64,000 nt of DNA from Erwinia sp. JUb26 (GCF_003751505.1 NZ_RJVB01000002.1:589480-653479); one strand, 5' to 3'. Shown: positions 26,674 through 36,743, counted from the stretch's first letter. Made by a program: numbers and translations. Notes: generated by a model not told the origin, from the sequence alone.

Positions 26674-27900
26674 ATGTTCAAATCCTTTTTCCCCCGGCCT
26701 CTGCTGTTCTTCAGCAGCGCGGCGCTGTGGAGCCTGATGGCTGTTCTGTTCTGGTTCGGCTTTGCCGGTAGCCACCTCGCGCACCTGATGCAGTTTTCTC
26801 CCGTGGCCCTTGGCCCTTTGCCGAATAACGCGCTGTGCTTTATTGCGCCCTCCGAACTGGGTTTCTACAGCTACTACCTGCTGGCGGCGCTGCTGTTTGC
26901 CGGGTTCTGGGCGCTGTTCAGTCCGCATCCGTGGCAGCGCTGGTCGGTGCTCGGCAGCGCGCTAATTATTTTTGTCACCTGGTTTTCCGTGCAGGTGGGC
27001 GTGGCGATCAACCGTTGGTATGAGCCCTTTTACGACCTGATACAGCGGGCGATGGCGCATCCGAATACGATAAAGATCGACACGCTTTACGGCCAGGTGG
27101 GTGGCTTCCTCAGCATTGCGCTGATTGCCGTGGTGATTGACGTGCTGAACCTGTTCTTTATCAGCCACTACGTTTTCCGCTGGCGTTCAGCGATGAACCA
27201 CTACTATATGTCGCACTGGTCGCGCCTGCGCGGTATTGAAGGCGCGGCGCAGCGCGTGCAGGAAGACACCATGCGCTTTGCCTCCACGCTTGAAGATATG
27301 GGGGTGAGCTTTATCAACGCGGTAATGACGCTGATCGCCTTCCTGCCGGTGCTGGTGACCCTGTCGGTACATGTCAAAACCGTACCGATCATCGGCGATG
27401 TACCTTACGCGCTGGTGATCGCCGCCGTCGCATGGTCCATTCTCGGCACCGGGCTGCTGGCGGTGGTCGGCATCAAGCTGCCGGGGCTGTCTTTCCGCAA
27501 TCAGCGGGTGGAAGCCGCCTATCGTAAAGAGCTGGTGTACGGCGAGGACGATCCGCAGCGCGCTCAGCCGCCGACGGTTAAATCGCTGTTTCACAACGTG
27601 CGGGTCAATTATTTCCGCCTCTACTTTCACTATCTCTACTTTAATATCGTACGCATTTTCTATATCCAGCTGGACGCGGTGTTCAGTATTTTTGTGTTGT
27701 TCCCGTCGATTATCAGCGGGGCGATCACGCTCGGGCTGCTGACGCAGATCACCAACGTGTTCGATCAGGTGCGCGGCTCGTTCCAGTATCTGATCAACTC
27801 GTGGACCACGCTGGTTGAACTGCTGTCGATCTACAAGCGTCTGCGCAGCTTTGAACATACGCTGGACGCGATGCCGGAGGCGGAAAACAGCGCAATCTGA
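26674..27900 (+). CDS. sbmA: SbmA/BacA-family peptide antibiotic transporter
   Basis: A 408-residue inner-membrane protein close to E. coli SbmA (406 residues). It has [55 protein letters not shown] and a C-terminal [26 protein letters not shown]. SbmA is a proton-driven importer of proline-rich peptides, microcins and related compounds, lacking its own ATPase domain. The start follows GGTGGAG. E. coli sbmA is paired with yaiW; here a tandem repeat and the convergent dhaK follow instead. Confidence 0.95.
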   Translation: MFKSFFPRPLLFFSSAALWSLMAVLFWFGFAGSHLAHLMQFSPVALGPLPNNALCFIAPSELGFYSYYLLAALLFAGFWALFSPHPWQRWSVLGSALIIFVTWFSVQVGVAINRWYEPFYDLIQRAMAHPNTIKIDTLYGQVGGFLSIALIAVVIDVLNLFFISHYVFRWRSAMNHYYMSHWSRLRGIEGAAQRVQEDTMRFASTLEDMGVSFINAVMTLIAFLPVLVTLSVHVKTVPIIGDVPYALVIAAVAWSILGTGLLAVVGIKLPGLSFRNQRVEAAYRKELVYGEDDPQRAQPPTVKSLFHNVRVNYFRLYFHYLYFNIVRIFYIQLDAVFSIFVLFPSIISGAITLGLLTQITNVFDQVRGSFQYLINSWTTLVELLSIYKRLRSFEHTLDAMPEAENSAI

Positions 27901-27925
27901 TGGCGCGCCCAAGTACCGGAGTACT

Positions 27926-27988
27926 AAGGTGCAAAGGTGCAAAGGTGCAAAGGTGCAAAGGTGCAAAGGTGCAAAGGTGCAAAGGTAC
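27926..27988 (+). repeat. 8-base tandem repeat (seven copies of GGTGCAAA)
   Basis: Seven exact copies of GGTGCAAA run from 27928 to 27983, with partial units at each end. They lie in the gap between convergent sbmA and dhaK. The unit length would shift any reading frame, and no gene covers it. Copy number is likely to vary between strains by slippage. Confidence 0.95.
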
Positions 27989-28062
27989 AGTGAGTCTGGC
28001 ACCTGGAAGCTCAAGGCTGGAATGATGGCCGCCGATCGGGGCAGCCATCGTGCGTCGACAGG

Positions 28063-29703
28063 TTACTTCCCGGCCAGTGCGGCAAACACTTTCTCTACCG
28101 CATACGCGCCGGGATCTTTCACCCCGTCCAGGCTTTCCGCATTCAGATAGGAGGCGCGCCCGGCCCCGGCGCTGCGCATCCGACTAGTGCTCTCGGCCCC
28201 CTCGCGGGCGGCGTCAGCCGCGGCGGCCAGATCCTTGCCCGCGACCAGCGCGGCAAAGGCCGGATGCAGCGCATCAATCATCGTACGCTGCCCGACCCTG
28301 GCACCGCCGTAATGCTGCATACGCTCCAGGCCATAGCTTAGCGCCTGCGGCAGCGGCTCTCCCTCTTCCAGGCGCTGCCCTGCGGCGGTAAACATAATCG
28401 ACATCAGCACACCGCTGGAGCCGCCCATTACCGTCGCCAGTTTTTCACCGATAACGTTCAGCAGCTGACCGGCACAATCGAGCGGTAGCGCCTGCTCTTC
28501 GCAGGCTTTAAGAAGACTTTTCGCCCCGGCGGCAAAGGTTGAGCCGGTATCGCCGTCGCCTACTTTCGCATCCAGGTTGTTCAGCGCGCTTTCCTCGGCA
28601 ATTAACGTCCGGCAAACGGTGGTCAGCAGCGCGCCGACGTTATCGTTAGAGGAAGGGGTAAAGGCTTGCTGCGAATCGAGGGTTTTCGCCGGAGTTTCGA
28701 CCTGGGCTGACGGTGAGAATGCCGCCGTCCAGCCTGCGGCTTCAACCGGCGAGAGCAGCGCCTTTTCCAGTGCATCATCCAGCCGCAGCACAGAGAGGGA
28801 AAAACCTTTCATATCCAGCGCGCTGACCAGCGTGGCCGGACCCAGCAGCAGGCGTACCTGCCTGCCGATGACCGAGCGCAGCACTTCCCGCGTCAGCACC
28901 GCCATCTCCAGCATCGAAAAGCCACCGAGATTATTGAGCAACAGCGCCAGCGGACCGTCGCCCGCATGAGCGGCCAGCCGCTGTACCATCTGCTCGACAA
29001 TCTCCACGCTGTTCTGGGTTTTCATTGTCGATGCTCCGGGCTCGCCGTGGATCCCCATACCCAGCTCGCAGGATCCGGGCTTCACCCGATCGTCACGCGC
29101 TTCACCGGGCACGTGGCAGCTGCTGAAGGCCACGCCGATGGAGGCGGTCATCTCAATGGCGCGCTGGGCGACGGCGGTCACCTCGGCCAGGCCCTGCCCC
29201 TGTTCAGCGGCAAAGCCGGCAATTTTGTGCACCAGCGCCGTCCCCGCGATGCCGCGCGGCTGCGGGTTGTCCGGCAGGGCAATATCATCGCGCACCATCA
29301 CCATTTCCACCCGGTAACCCAGCCGTTTAGCTTTCTCCGCCGCCAGCCCGAAGTTAAGCCGATCGCCGGTATAGTTTTTCACGATCAGCAGGCAGCCCGC
29401 CTCGCCGGTGACGTTAATAATGGCGTGCAGCACCGCATCCACACTGGGCGAGGCAAAAACATCCCCGCACACGGCGGCGGTCAGCATGCCTTTACCGACA
29501 AAACCAATATGCGCAGGTTCATGCCCGGAACCGCCGCCGGAAATCAGGGCGACCTTCGAACGGTGCCAGTCGCTGCGCACCACTACACGCAGATCGCTAC
29601 CCAGCGCGAGGCGGCTAAGATTATGAAAAGGCGTACTTAACAACGCACCTTCTATCGCCTCATTGACCAGCTGCTGCTTCTCGTTCATAAAAAACTGACT
29701 CAT
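28063..29703 (-). CDS. dhaK: ATP-dependent dihydroxyacetone kinase (fused DhaK-DhaL)
   Basis: A 546-residue one-chain kinase like that of Citrobacter. The DhaK domain (about 1-330) has LISGGGSGHEPAHIGFVGKGML for substrate binding. It carries the covalent substrate histidine in MGIHGEPG. The DhaL domain (about 355-546) carries the ATP-magnesium aspartates in DAKVGDGDTGSTFAAG and the MGGSSGVL loop. It phosphorylates dihydroxyacetone to glycolytic dihydroxyacetone phosphate. Unlike E. coli DhaKLM it needs no phosphotransferase partner, and none is nearby. The start follows GGAGATAAG. No glycerol dehydrogenase gene is adjacent. Confidence 0.94.
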   Translation of the reverse strand: MSQFFMNEKQQLVNEAIEGALLSTPFHNLSRLALGSDLRVVVRSDWHRSKVALISGGGSGHEPAHIGFVGKGMLTAAVCGDVFASPSVDAVLHAIINVTGEAGCLLIVKNYTGDRLNFGLAAEKAKRLGYRVEMVMVRDDIALPDNPQPRGIAGTALVHKIAGFAAEQGQGLAEVTAVAQRAIEMTASIGVAFSSCHVPGEARDDRVKPGSCELGMGIHGEPGASTMKTQNSVEIVEQMVQRLAAHAGDGPLALLLNNLGGFSMLEMAVLTREVLRSVIGRQVRLLLGPATLVSALDMKGFSLSVLRLDDALEKALLSPVEAAGWTAAFSPSAQVETPAKTLDSQQAFTPSSNDNVGALLTTVCRTLIAEESALNNLDAKVGDGDTGSTFAAGAKSLLKACEEQALPLDCAGQLLNVIGEKLATVMGGSSGVLMSIMFTAAGQRLEEGEPLPQALSYGLERMQHYGGARVGQRTMIDALHPAFAALVAGKDLAAAADAAREGAESTSRMRSAGAGRASYLNAESLDGVKDPGAYAVEKVFAALAGK

Positions 29704-30110
29704 CTTATCTCCTTATCTCAGGCCTGCTCTCTGCACAGGCGGCCACCTGCACGATGCTATAACTGTAGTAAAAATCCCTGGCGTAATCGTGGTGGAAACG
29801 GCGCAATCTATTTCCAACACGTTTAACGACGCGGAAATATCCGCCGACCGCATTCTGAGGAAAAACAGCGCGGTCATTCTGGTTAGTTATCTAAGTAATA
29901 ATAGCGAGGTAAATGAAACAACTTCTGATACCGCAAGCGCTATTATTTGATTCATACTTAATTACAATATTTAACCAAAATAAAATAGTAATAAATTGAA
30001 ATGCATAAGATTTATTTCTTGCGATGTCTTTGTTCTTTATTTTCCATTTCTGAAATGAAAAATGAAATTGCAGCATCAATCACACTTCCGATTAATTAAG
30101 GTGAAAAATA
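29704..30110. other. Intergenic region dhaK / leuA leader
   Basis: The dhaK-proximal part carries two symmetrical sites: TGGAAA-N12-TTTCCA at 29793-29816 and GCGGA-AATA-TCCGC near 29831. Either could be an operator. The rest (about 29880-30100) is strongly A+T-rich, with a short minus-strand open frame that I do not regard as a gene. A promoter for the leader transcript should lie here, but I cannot place it. Confidence 0.45.
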
Positions 30111-30179
30111 ATGCAAAAACGGCTACAAATAATAAGAGATGTCCAAATAAGTTTGTCTTCAACCTGGCTATTCAGATGA
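30111..30179 (+). CDS. Possible 22-residue leader peptide upstream of orphan leuA
   Basis: ATG at 30111 follows AAGGTG at a good distance and opens MQKRLQIIRDVQISLSSTWL, ending FR and TGA at 30177. It uses three ATA isoleucine codons and two CTA plus one TTG leucine codons, all uncommon in enterics. A strong terminator lies 81 bases downstream and the 2-isopropylmalate synthase gene 216 bases downstream. This is the layout of amino-acid attenuators, and classical leu leaders also use CTA codons. Translation has not been shown. Confidence 0.45.
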   Translation: MQKRLQIIRDVQISLSSTWLFR

Positions 30180-30260
30180 TAAAGCCGCCTGTTAACGCAG
30201 AAAAAGGCAGATGATATTCCGAAAGGCCATCGTTTCTAAAACGCTAACACCAGGGCGTCA

Positions 30261-30295
30261 AAAGGGGCAGATTAAGCGATCTGTTCCTTTTTTTT
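30261..30295 (+). terminator. Rho-independent terminator in the leuA leader (candidate attenuator)
   Basis: A 12-bp stem AAAGGGGCAGAT / ATCTGTTCCTTT (two G-T pairs), loop TAAGCG, runs into eight T. It precedes leuA by 100 bases on the same strand, with no complete gene upstream to terminate. The segment AAAAAGGCAGAT at 30201-30212 nearly duplicates the left arm and could compete for the right arm. Confidence 0.75.
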
Positions 30296-30394
30296 CACCC
30301 TGTCACTTTTCAGCATCCGATTGTCAGCTTTGCGACGGCCAACACCCCCGATGCTGACGCAGAATAGAGCCTCTGTTAACAAGGAGGAATCACT

Positions 30395-32071
30395 ATGCTG
30401 CAACAACCCAACGGCAAATACCGCGCGTTTCCCCAGGTCGCGCTGAGCGATCGCCAGTGGCCGGGCAAAACGCTGACCCAGGCGCCGCGCTGGCTCTCTA
30501 CCGATCTGCGCGATGGTAACCAGTCGCTGGCCGAGCCGATGGACAGCACGCGTAAAAAGCTGTTCTGGCAGCTACTGTTGCAGTGTGGATTTAAGGAAAT
30601 TGAAGTCGCCTACCCTTCCGCCTCGCTCACCGATTTTAATTTCGTTCGCGAGCTGATTGAAGAACGGATGATCCCGGATGACGTGTCGATTCAGGTGCTG
30701 ACTCAGGCGCGTAGCGATCTAATTGACCGTACGTTTGTCTCTCTGGAGGGCGCGAAAAACGCCACGGTGCACCTCTATAACGCCACTGCACCCGTGTTCC
30801 GCCGGCTGGTATTCCGTCAGAGCAAAGAGCAGATTATCGAACTGGCAGTCAATGCCACCCGCCTGATCCGCCAGCGCTGCGAGGAGCAGCCGCAGACCAA
30901 CTGGACCTTTGAATATTCACCGGAAACGTTCTGCTTTACCGAACTCGACTTCGCGCTGGAAATTTGCGAGGCGGTTGCCGCCGTGTGGCAGCCCTGCGCG
31001 GAACGCCCGATGATCGTCAACCTGCCCGCTACCGTGGAAGTCAGCACGCCCAACGTCTATGCCGACCAGATTGAGTACTTCTGCCGCCATTTCTCCTGGC
31101 GTCCGCAGGTTTGTATCAGCGTCCACCCGCATAACGATCGCGGTACCGGCATCGCCGCCGCCGAGCTGGCGCTACTGGCCGGGGCTGATCGGGTGGAAGG
31201 TTGCCTGTTTGGCAACGGCGAGCGCACCGGCAATGTCGATCTGGTGACCATGGCGCTGAACTTTTACACCCAGGGTATCAATCCGCAGCTGGACTTCAGC
31301 CAGATGAAGCAGGTGGTGGATCTGGTTGAGCAGTGCAACCAGCTGCCGGTCCATCCCCGCCATCCTTACGCCGGTGAACTGGTGTTTACCGCCTTCTCCG
31401 GTTCGCACCAGGATGCGATTAAGAAAGGCTTTGCTGCCCGTAAAGAACAGCAGGATAACGTCTGGGAAGTGCCTTATCTGCCGCTGGATCCGGCGGATAT
31501 CGGCTGCAACTATGAGGCGGTGATCCGCGTCAACAGCCAGTCGGGGAAGAGCGGCGCGGCCTGGATGATCGAGCAGAACCACGGCCTGGTGCTGCCTCGC
31601 GCCCTGCAGCAGGATTTCAGCCAGCGGGTGCAGCAGATCACCGACGGCGAGGGCAAGGAGATGACCCAGGCGGCGATCTGGCTGCTGTTCCGCCAGGCGT
31701 ATGGTCTGAGTGCACCCCAGCTTCAGCTGGGCGAATACCGTAGCCAGAGCGACAGCCACGGGCAGCTGCAGTTTGAGGCCAGCGTGCAGCAGGACGACCG
31801 CCCATACGCCGTCGCCGGACGGGGCAACGGCCTGCTGTCGGCGGCGGTCGATGCGCTGCGCCAGGCCTTTGACATCTCCTTCACCATTCAGGACTACCAT
31901 GAGCACACCCTCGGCCAGCGCAGCGACAGCCGCTCGGTCGCCTATCTGCACTGCACCTTTGCCGGGAATCACAGCGCCTGGGGCGTCGGTATCGACAGCG
32001 ACATTTCCCGCGCGTCGCTGCAGGCGCTGCTGAACGCGCTGGCGCAGGGTCAGTTGGCGGGTGGGAAGTAG
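30395..32071 (+). CDS. leuA: 2-isopropylmalate synthase, long (type II) form
   Basis: A 558-residue protein of the longer LeuA subfamily, distinct from the roughly 520-residue enzyme of the enteric leuABCD operon. The HMGL-like barrel begins WLSTDLRDGNQSLAEPMDS (catalytic Arg-Asp). It includes the metal motif VHPHNDRGTG and GNGERTGNVDL. A C-terminal regulatory LeuA dimer domain spans about residues 425-558. It condenses acetyl-CoA with 2-ketoisovalerate in leucine synthesis, though related 2-oxo acids are possible. There are no leuBCD genes beside it. The start follows AAGGAGG. Its 3' end overlaps the convergent AraC-type gene by 22 bases. Confidence 0.92.
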   Translation: MLQQPNGKYRAFPQVALSDRQWPGKTLTQAPRWLSTDLRDGNQSLAEPMDSTRKKLFWQLLLQCGFKEIEVAYPSASLTDFNFVRELIEERMIPDDVSIQVLTQARSDLIDRTFVSLEGAKNATVHLYNATAPVFRRLVFRQSKEQIIELAVNATRLIRQRCEEQPQTNWTFEYSPETFCFTELDFALEICEAVAAVWQPCAERPMIVNLPATVEVSTPNVYADQIEYFCRHFSWRPQVCISVHPHNDRGTGIAAAELALLAGADRVEGCLFGNGERTGNVDLVTMALNFYTQGINPQLDFSQMKQVVDLVEQCNQLPVHPRHPYAGELVFTAFSGSHQDAIKKGFAARKEQQDNVWEVPYLPLDPADIGCNYEAVIRVNSQSGKSGAAWMIEQNHGLVLPRALQQDFSQRVQQITDGEGKEMTQAAIWLLFRQAYGLSAPQLQLGEYRSQSDSHGQLQFEASVQQDDRPYAVAGRGNGLLSAAVDALRQAFDISFTIQDYHEHTLGQRSDSRSVAYLHCTFAGNHSAWGVGIDSDISRASLQALLNALAQGQLAGGK

Positions 32072-32817
32072 TCGCTGGGTGCCACGCCCATAATGCGGCG
32101 GAACATCGCGCTGAACGCACTCTGGCTTTCATAACCCAGCTCAAGTGACACCGTCAGCACGGAATCCCCCTGCGCTAAACGCGCCAGCGCTTCCATCAGC
32201 CTGGCGCGCCGCACCCAGTCACTAAACTGCAGACCGGTTTCCTGATAAAAGCGCCGCGCCAGCGTGCGGCTGCTGACGTTTATCCGCCGGGCGCTGTTCT
32301 CCAGCGTCCAGCTCTCTCCCGGCTCGGCTCTCAGGGCGTTGCACAGCGAAACCAGCGCCTCGCTCAGCGGCTCAGGCAGGCTGAACGGCAGCTCGGTCAT
32401 CACGCGGATCTCATCCAGTATCAGCTCATAAATTCGCTCCGCCCGGCTGGCGGGGGCATAGGATTCCGGCAGCGCCAGCGCGCTGACAATCAGCTCGCGC
32501 AGCAGCGGCGAAACCTGCACCACCTGGCAGCTGGCGGGCAGATCGGCACGCGCCAGCGGATCGACGAACAGCGTGCGCGCCGCCACGTTGCCGGTCATCT
32601 GCAAGGCATGCGGCACGCCCGCAGGCAGCCAGACGCCGCGCCCCGGCGGCACAATCCAGTGGCCCAGATCCGTTTCAATACGCACCACGCCGCTCAGCGT
32701 ATGAACCAGCTGCGCGCAGTTGTGGTAATGCCACGGTTCACTGTCGCCGTGGCGATAGTCATGGGCGTAGGGCACCAGCGGTCGGGTGGCAAAAGAGAAA
32801 TCAACGGAGGATGACAT
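32050..32817 (-). CDS. AraC-family regulator with N-terminal cupin domain
   Basis: A 255-residue regulator. A cupin sensor (about 10-100) has WHYHNCAQLVHTLSGVVRIETD and VPPGRGVWLPAGVPHAL. A double HTH (about 155-253) has NVSSRTLARRFYQETGLQFSDWVRRARLMEAL and SLELGYESQSAFSAMFRRIMG. The start at ATG 32817 is chosen because the preceding 72 codons of open frame have no domain character. The small size and layout resemble NimR/YeaM-type regulators, which often control an adjacent efflux gene, but none is next to it. The last 22 bases overlap the 3' end of leuA. Confidence 0.9.
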   Translation of the reverse strand: MSSSVDFSFATRPLVPYAHDYRHGDSEPWHYHNCAQLVHTLSGVVRIETDLGHWIVPPGRGVWLPAGVPHALQMTGNVAARTLFVDPLARADLPASCQVVQVSPLLRELIVSALALPESYAPASRAERIYELILDEIRVMTELPFSLPEPLSEALVSLCNALRAEPGESWTLENSARRINVSSRTLARRFYQETGLQFSDWVRRARLMEALARLAQGDSVLTVSLELGYESQSAFSAMFRRIMGVAPSDYFPPAN

Positions 32818-32963
32818 AGGGTCCCCGGGAGTGGGCAGGAACTCAAGCTTAACAAAGGTATGGGCAGAATGCGGAAAAAAGAGGAGAGAGGGGCTGTGGG
32901 TCGCGTGGGTAGAAGGACCGAAATCAGGCGGGCCGTGACTGGCCCGCCCGTTGCAGCAATTGA

Positions 32964-34262
32964 TCAGGAGTGAACGGCTTTCAGCTGCGCTTCGTAGGCC
33001 GTGGCCTGTTTGGCGTCGAACTGATTCTCCCACTTGGCCACCACCAGCACCGCCAACGCATTGCCCACCACGTTCAGCGCGGTACGGGCCATGTCGAGGA
33101 TACGGTCAACACCGGCGATAAAGGCCAGGCCTTCCAGCGGAATGCCCACGCTGCCCAGCGTCGCAAGCAGCACCACGAACGAGACGCCCGGCACGCCGGC
33201 GATCCCTTTCGACGTCACCATCAGCGTCAACACCAGGATGATTTCATCACCCAGCGACAGGTTGATGCCGTACAGCTGTGCGATAAAGATCGCCGCGATG
33301 CTCTGATACAGCGTTGAACCGTCGAGGTTAAACGAGTAGCCGGTGGGCACCACAAAGCTGGTGATCGACTTCGGCGCGCCGTAGGCCTCCATCTTCTCCA
33401 TGATACGCGGCAGCACGGTTTCCGAACTGGCGGTGGAATAAGCCAGGATCAGCTCATCCTTCAGGATGCGGAACAGCACGGTGATGCGCAGCTTACAGAT
33501 ACGCGCAACGGCGCCCAGCACCACACAGGCGAAGAAGGCGATAGCGGCGTACACCAGAATCACCAGCTTGGCCAACGGCCACAGCGAAGCGAAACCGAAG
33601 TTGGCCACGGTCACCGAGATCAGCGCGAACACCCCGACCGGCGCGTAGCGCATGATCATGCTGGTCACTTTAAACATTGCTTCCGAGGTGGAGCGGAACA
33701 CTTTCACCAGCGGGTCGCGATGTTCAGACGGCAGCGAGGAAAGGCCCAGACCAAACAGCACCGAGAAGAAGATAATCGGCAGCATGTCGCCTTTAGCGAT
33801 AGCGGCGAAAATATTCTGCGGGATCAGCGACAGAATAGTGGCCACCAGGCTGTGCGGCTGGCCCTGAACCTGTGCCGTTGTCGCTTCATATTTAGAGATG
33901 TCCACCGTTGCCAGCGTCGACATATCAATGCCGGAACCGGGTTGGAATACATTCGCCAGAGTAATACCTGTCACAATGGCAATGGTGGTAATCACTTCGA
34001 AATAAACAATCGTTTTAACGCCAATACGTCCAAGTTTCTTGGCATCCCCGACGCCGGCGATACCGACAATCAGCGTGGAGATCACGATCGGAACAACAAT
34101 CATCTTGATCAGGTGAATAAAGATGTCACCGGCCGGGCTGAGAATGTTAGTGACTAACCATTCACGTTCCCCTGGTTGATTATGCAGAACCGCCCCAACG
34201 ACGATCCCCAGTACCAACGCAATCAAAATTTGCCAGGCAAGGCTGAGTTTTATTGCTTTCAT
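32964..34262 (-). CDS. gltP: Glutamate/aspartate:proton symporter
   Basis: A 432-residue DAACS-family carrier nearly collinear with E. coli GltP (437 residues). It shares SLAWQILIALVLGIVVG, GDIFIHLIKMIVVPIVISTL, the serine-rich re-entrant segment AYSTASSETVLPR, and FVVPTGYSFNLDGSTLYQSIA. It imports L-glutamate and L-aspartate with protons. ATG 34262 follows AAGGAA and matches the E. coli N-terminus; the 20-codon upstream extension is rejected. In E. coli gltP also lies near acs, with the nrf operon between; here acs is directly divergent. Confidence 0.97.
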   Translation of the reverse strand: MKAIKLSLAWQILIALVLGIVVGAVLHNQPGEREWLVTNILSPAGDIFIHLIKMIVVPIVISTLIVGIAGVGDAKKLGRIGVKTIVYFEVITTIAIVTGITLANVFQPGSGIDMSTLATVDISKYEATTAQVQGQPHSLVATILSLIPQNIFAAIAKGDMLPIIFFSVLFGLGLSSLPSEHRDPLVKVFRSTSEAMFKVTSMIMRYAPVGVFALISVTVANFGFASLWPLAKLVILVYAAIAFFACVVLGAVARICKLRITVLFRILKDELILAYSTASSETVLPRIMEKMEAYGAPKSITSFVVPTGYSFNLDGSTLYQSIAAIFIAQLYGINLSLGDEIILVLTLMVTSKGIAGVPGVSFVVLLATLGSVGIPLEGLAFIAGVDRILDMARTALNVVGNALAVLVVAKWENQFDAKQATAYEAQLKAVHS

Positions 34263-34782
34263 AACGCGTCTTTTCCTTAACATGACCTGCTTTCCGCGCG
34301 GAGCTTGCGGAGTGAATGACACTCAAGGGAGGCAGACCGAAACCGGTCAATTCACAGGTAATGGATGGTTGATACCTGTATTCAGGCGCGTAATCAGTAC
34401 CATTTTAAGCGGTATTAATGCAAGTCTGGGCGAGATGTATCTATTTTGTTAATTATCGGCAGAATAAAGCTCTGTTTTTAACCACGTCAAACTAAGCTAT
34501 TGTTATGATTAACAATTTGAAATCACTAAAACAACATAACTATGCATGAACTTATCGGTTGTGGCATCAAATTAACGGTCTGCTTGCGCTTTTTTTGTAC
34601 ATCTGTACGGTGTAAATCAGCATTATTGCTATTGCTTCCCTCTCTTTCTGACGATGTCTTACAGCTGTTTCATGACGTCGGGTTATGACGTGATCTGCCG
34701 CTCAAAAAGAAAACAAAGCCTTGCAGGTATCTTCACTTAACCATTGATTGACATATTATTAACATCTTCAAGGAGGCCAGCC
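34263..34782. other. Divergent gltP / acs regulatory region
   Basis: A 520-base non-coding stretch that must carry the acs promoters and the gltP promoter. It is A+T-rich from 34420 to 34640. E. coli acs is CRP-dependent, but I could not identify a good CRP site here by eye. No small gene is evident. Confidence 0.5.
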
Positions 34783-36738
34783 ATGAGCCAAATACATACG
34801 TACCCTGTTCCCGCGAACATTGCGGAAAATACCCTGATTAATGCTCAGCAGTACCAGTCGATGTACCAGCAGTCAGTGCAGGACCCCGATGGATTCTGGG
34901 GTGAGCAAGGCAAGATACTTGACTGGATCACGCCTTACCGTACGGTGAAAAATACCTCTTTCGCTCCGGGTAATATTTCTATTCGCTGGTTTGAAGACGG
35001 TACCCTCAATCTGGCTGCCAACTGTCTGGACCGCCACCTGCAAACGCGCGGTGACCATCCGGCCATCATCTGGGAAGGCGACGACGCCAGCGAAAGTAAA
35101 ACCCTCACTTATCGCGAACTGCATCGCGACGTGTGCCGCTTTGCCAACGTGCTGCAGGATCTGGGCATCGGCAAAGGCGACGTGGTGGCAATTTATATGC
35201 CGATGGTGCCCGAAGCCGCGGTCGCCATGCTGGCCTGCGCGCGAATCGGCGCCATCCATTCGGTGATTTTCGGTGGCTTCTCGCCGGAAGCCGTGGCCGG
35301 ACGTATTATCGACAGCACCGCCAGACTGGTGATCACCGCCGATGAGGGCGTGCGCGCCGGTCGCAGCATCCCGCTGAAGAAAAACGTCGATGACGCCCTG
35401 AAAAACCCGGCCGTGACCAGCGTGCAAAACGTGGTGGTGTTTCGCCGCACCGGCCGCGATGGTGACTGGAACAGCGAGCGCGACCTGTGGTGGCACGAAC
35501 TGGTGGCTGATGCCAGCAGCGAACATCAGCCGGTTGAGATGAACGCCGAAGACCCGCTGTTTATCCTCTATACCTCCGGCTCGACCGGTAAGCCAAAAGG
35601 CGTGCTGCATACCACCGGCGGTTATCTGGTGTATGCCGCCACCACCTTTAAGTACGTTTTTGACTATCACCCGGAAGATATTTACTGGTGTACCGCCGAT
35701 GTCGGCTGGGTCACCGGCCACAGCTATCTGCTTTACGGACCGCTGGCCTGCGGCGCGACGACGCTGATGTTCGAGGGCGTGCCAAACTGGCCGAAACCGA
35801 GCCGGATGGCGGAAGTGGTCGATAAGCACAAAGTGACCATCCTCTATACCGCACCAACGGCGGTCCGTGCGCTGATGGCCGAAGGCGATAAGGCAATTGA
35901 GGGAACCGATCGTTCTTCCCTGCGCATTCTGGGTTCGGTCGGCGAACCGATTAACCCGGAAGCCTGGGAGTGGTTCCACAAAAAAATTGGTAACGGCCGC
36001 TGCCCGATCTCCGACACCTGGTGGCAGACCGAAACCGGGGGCTTTATGATCACCCCGCTGCCCGGTGCTACCGTCCTGAAGCCCGGTTCGGCCACCAAGC
36101 CGTTCTTTGGCGTACAGCCTGCACTGGTGGATAACGAAGGCCACCCACAGGAAGGCGCTGCCGAAGGCAATCTGGTGATTGTCGATTCGTGGCCGGGCCA
36201 GGCACGTACCCTGTTTGGTGACCATGACCGTTTTGAACAGACCTATTTCTCAACCTTTAAAAACATGTACTTCAGCGGCGACGGTGCACGCCGTGACGCC
36301 GATGGCGACTACTGGATCACCGGCCGCGTTGACGATGTGCTGAACGTTTCCGGCCACCGTCTGGGCACCGCCGAGATCGAATCCGCGCTGGTCTCGCATC
36401 CAAAAATTGCCGAAGCGGCCGTGGTTGGTATTCCTCACAGCCTGAAGGGCCAGGCAATTTATGCCTATATCACCCTGAACCACGGCGAGGAGCCTTCACC
36501 GGAGCTGTATACCGAAGTGCGTAACTGGGTGCGAAAAGAGATTGGCCCGATTGCCACGCCGGACGTGCTGCACTGGACCGACTCCCTGCCGAAAACCCGC
36601 TCCGGTAAGATCATGCGCCGTATTCTGCGCAAAATCGCCACCGGGGATACCAGCAATCTCGGCGATACCTCAACGCTCGCCGATCCGGGCGTGGTGGAGA
36701 AACTTCTGGAAGAGAAACAATCGATTAAAATGCCATAA
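34783..36738 (+). CDS. acs: Acetyl-CoA synthetase
   Basis: A 651-residue AMP-forming ligase, one residue shorter than E. coli Acs. It has [21 protein letters not shown] (ATP loop), [31 protein letters not shown], the hinge region [20 protein letters not shown], and the acetylatable lysine in [10 protein letters not shown]. It turns acetate, ATP and CoA into acetyl-CoA for scavenging. ATG 34783 follows AAGGAGG and fits the E. coli N-terminus. It leads acs-yjcH-actP, the usual acetate operon. Confidence 0.98.
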   Translation: MSQIHTYPVPANIAENTLINAQQYQSMYQQSVQDPDGFWGEQGKILDWITPYRTVKNTSFAPGNISIRWFEDGTLNLAANCLDRHLQTRGDHPAIIWEGDDASESKTLTYRELHRDVCRFANVLQDLGIGKGDVVAIYMPMVPEAAVAMLACARIGAIHSVIFGGFSPEAVAGRIIDSTARLVITADEGVRAGRSIPLKKNVDDALKNPAVTSVQNVVVFRRTGRDGDWNSERDLWWHELVADASSEHQPVEMNAEDPLFILYTSGSTGKPKGVLHTTGGYLVYAATTFKYVFDYHPEDIYWCTADVGWVTGHSYLLYGPLACGATTLMFEGVPNWPKPSRMAEVVDKHKVTILYTAPTAVRALMAEGDKAIEGTDRSSLRILGSVGEPINPEAWEWFHKKIGNGRCPISDTWWQTETGGFMITPLPGATVLKPGSATKPFFGVQPALVDNEGHPQEGAAEGNLVIVDSWPGQARTLFGDHDRFEQTYFSTFKNMYFSGDGARRDADGDYWITGRVDDVLNVSGHRLGTAEIESALVSHPKIAEAAVVGIPHSLKGQAIYAYITLNHGEEPSPELYTEVRNWVRKEIGPIATPDVLHWTDSLPKTRSGKIMRRILRKIATGDTSNLGDTSTLADPGVVEKLLEEKQSIKMP

Positions 36739-36743
36739 ATCTG

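Noticed and set aside
27926-27988. Possible CRISPR-like array
   Set aside because: The units are 8 bases long and directly adjacent, with no spacers; the same holds for the 7-base array at 40132. No cas gene is present in the window.
29891-30079. 62-codon minus-strand open frame in A+T-rich DNA
   Set aside because: Composition and lack of a ribosome-binding site or any recognisable feature suggest chance in an intergenic region.
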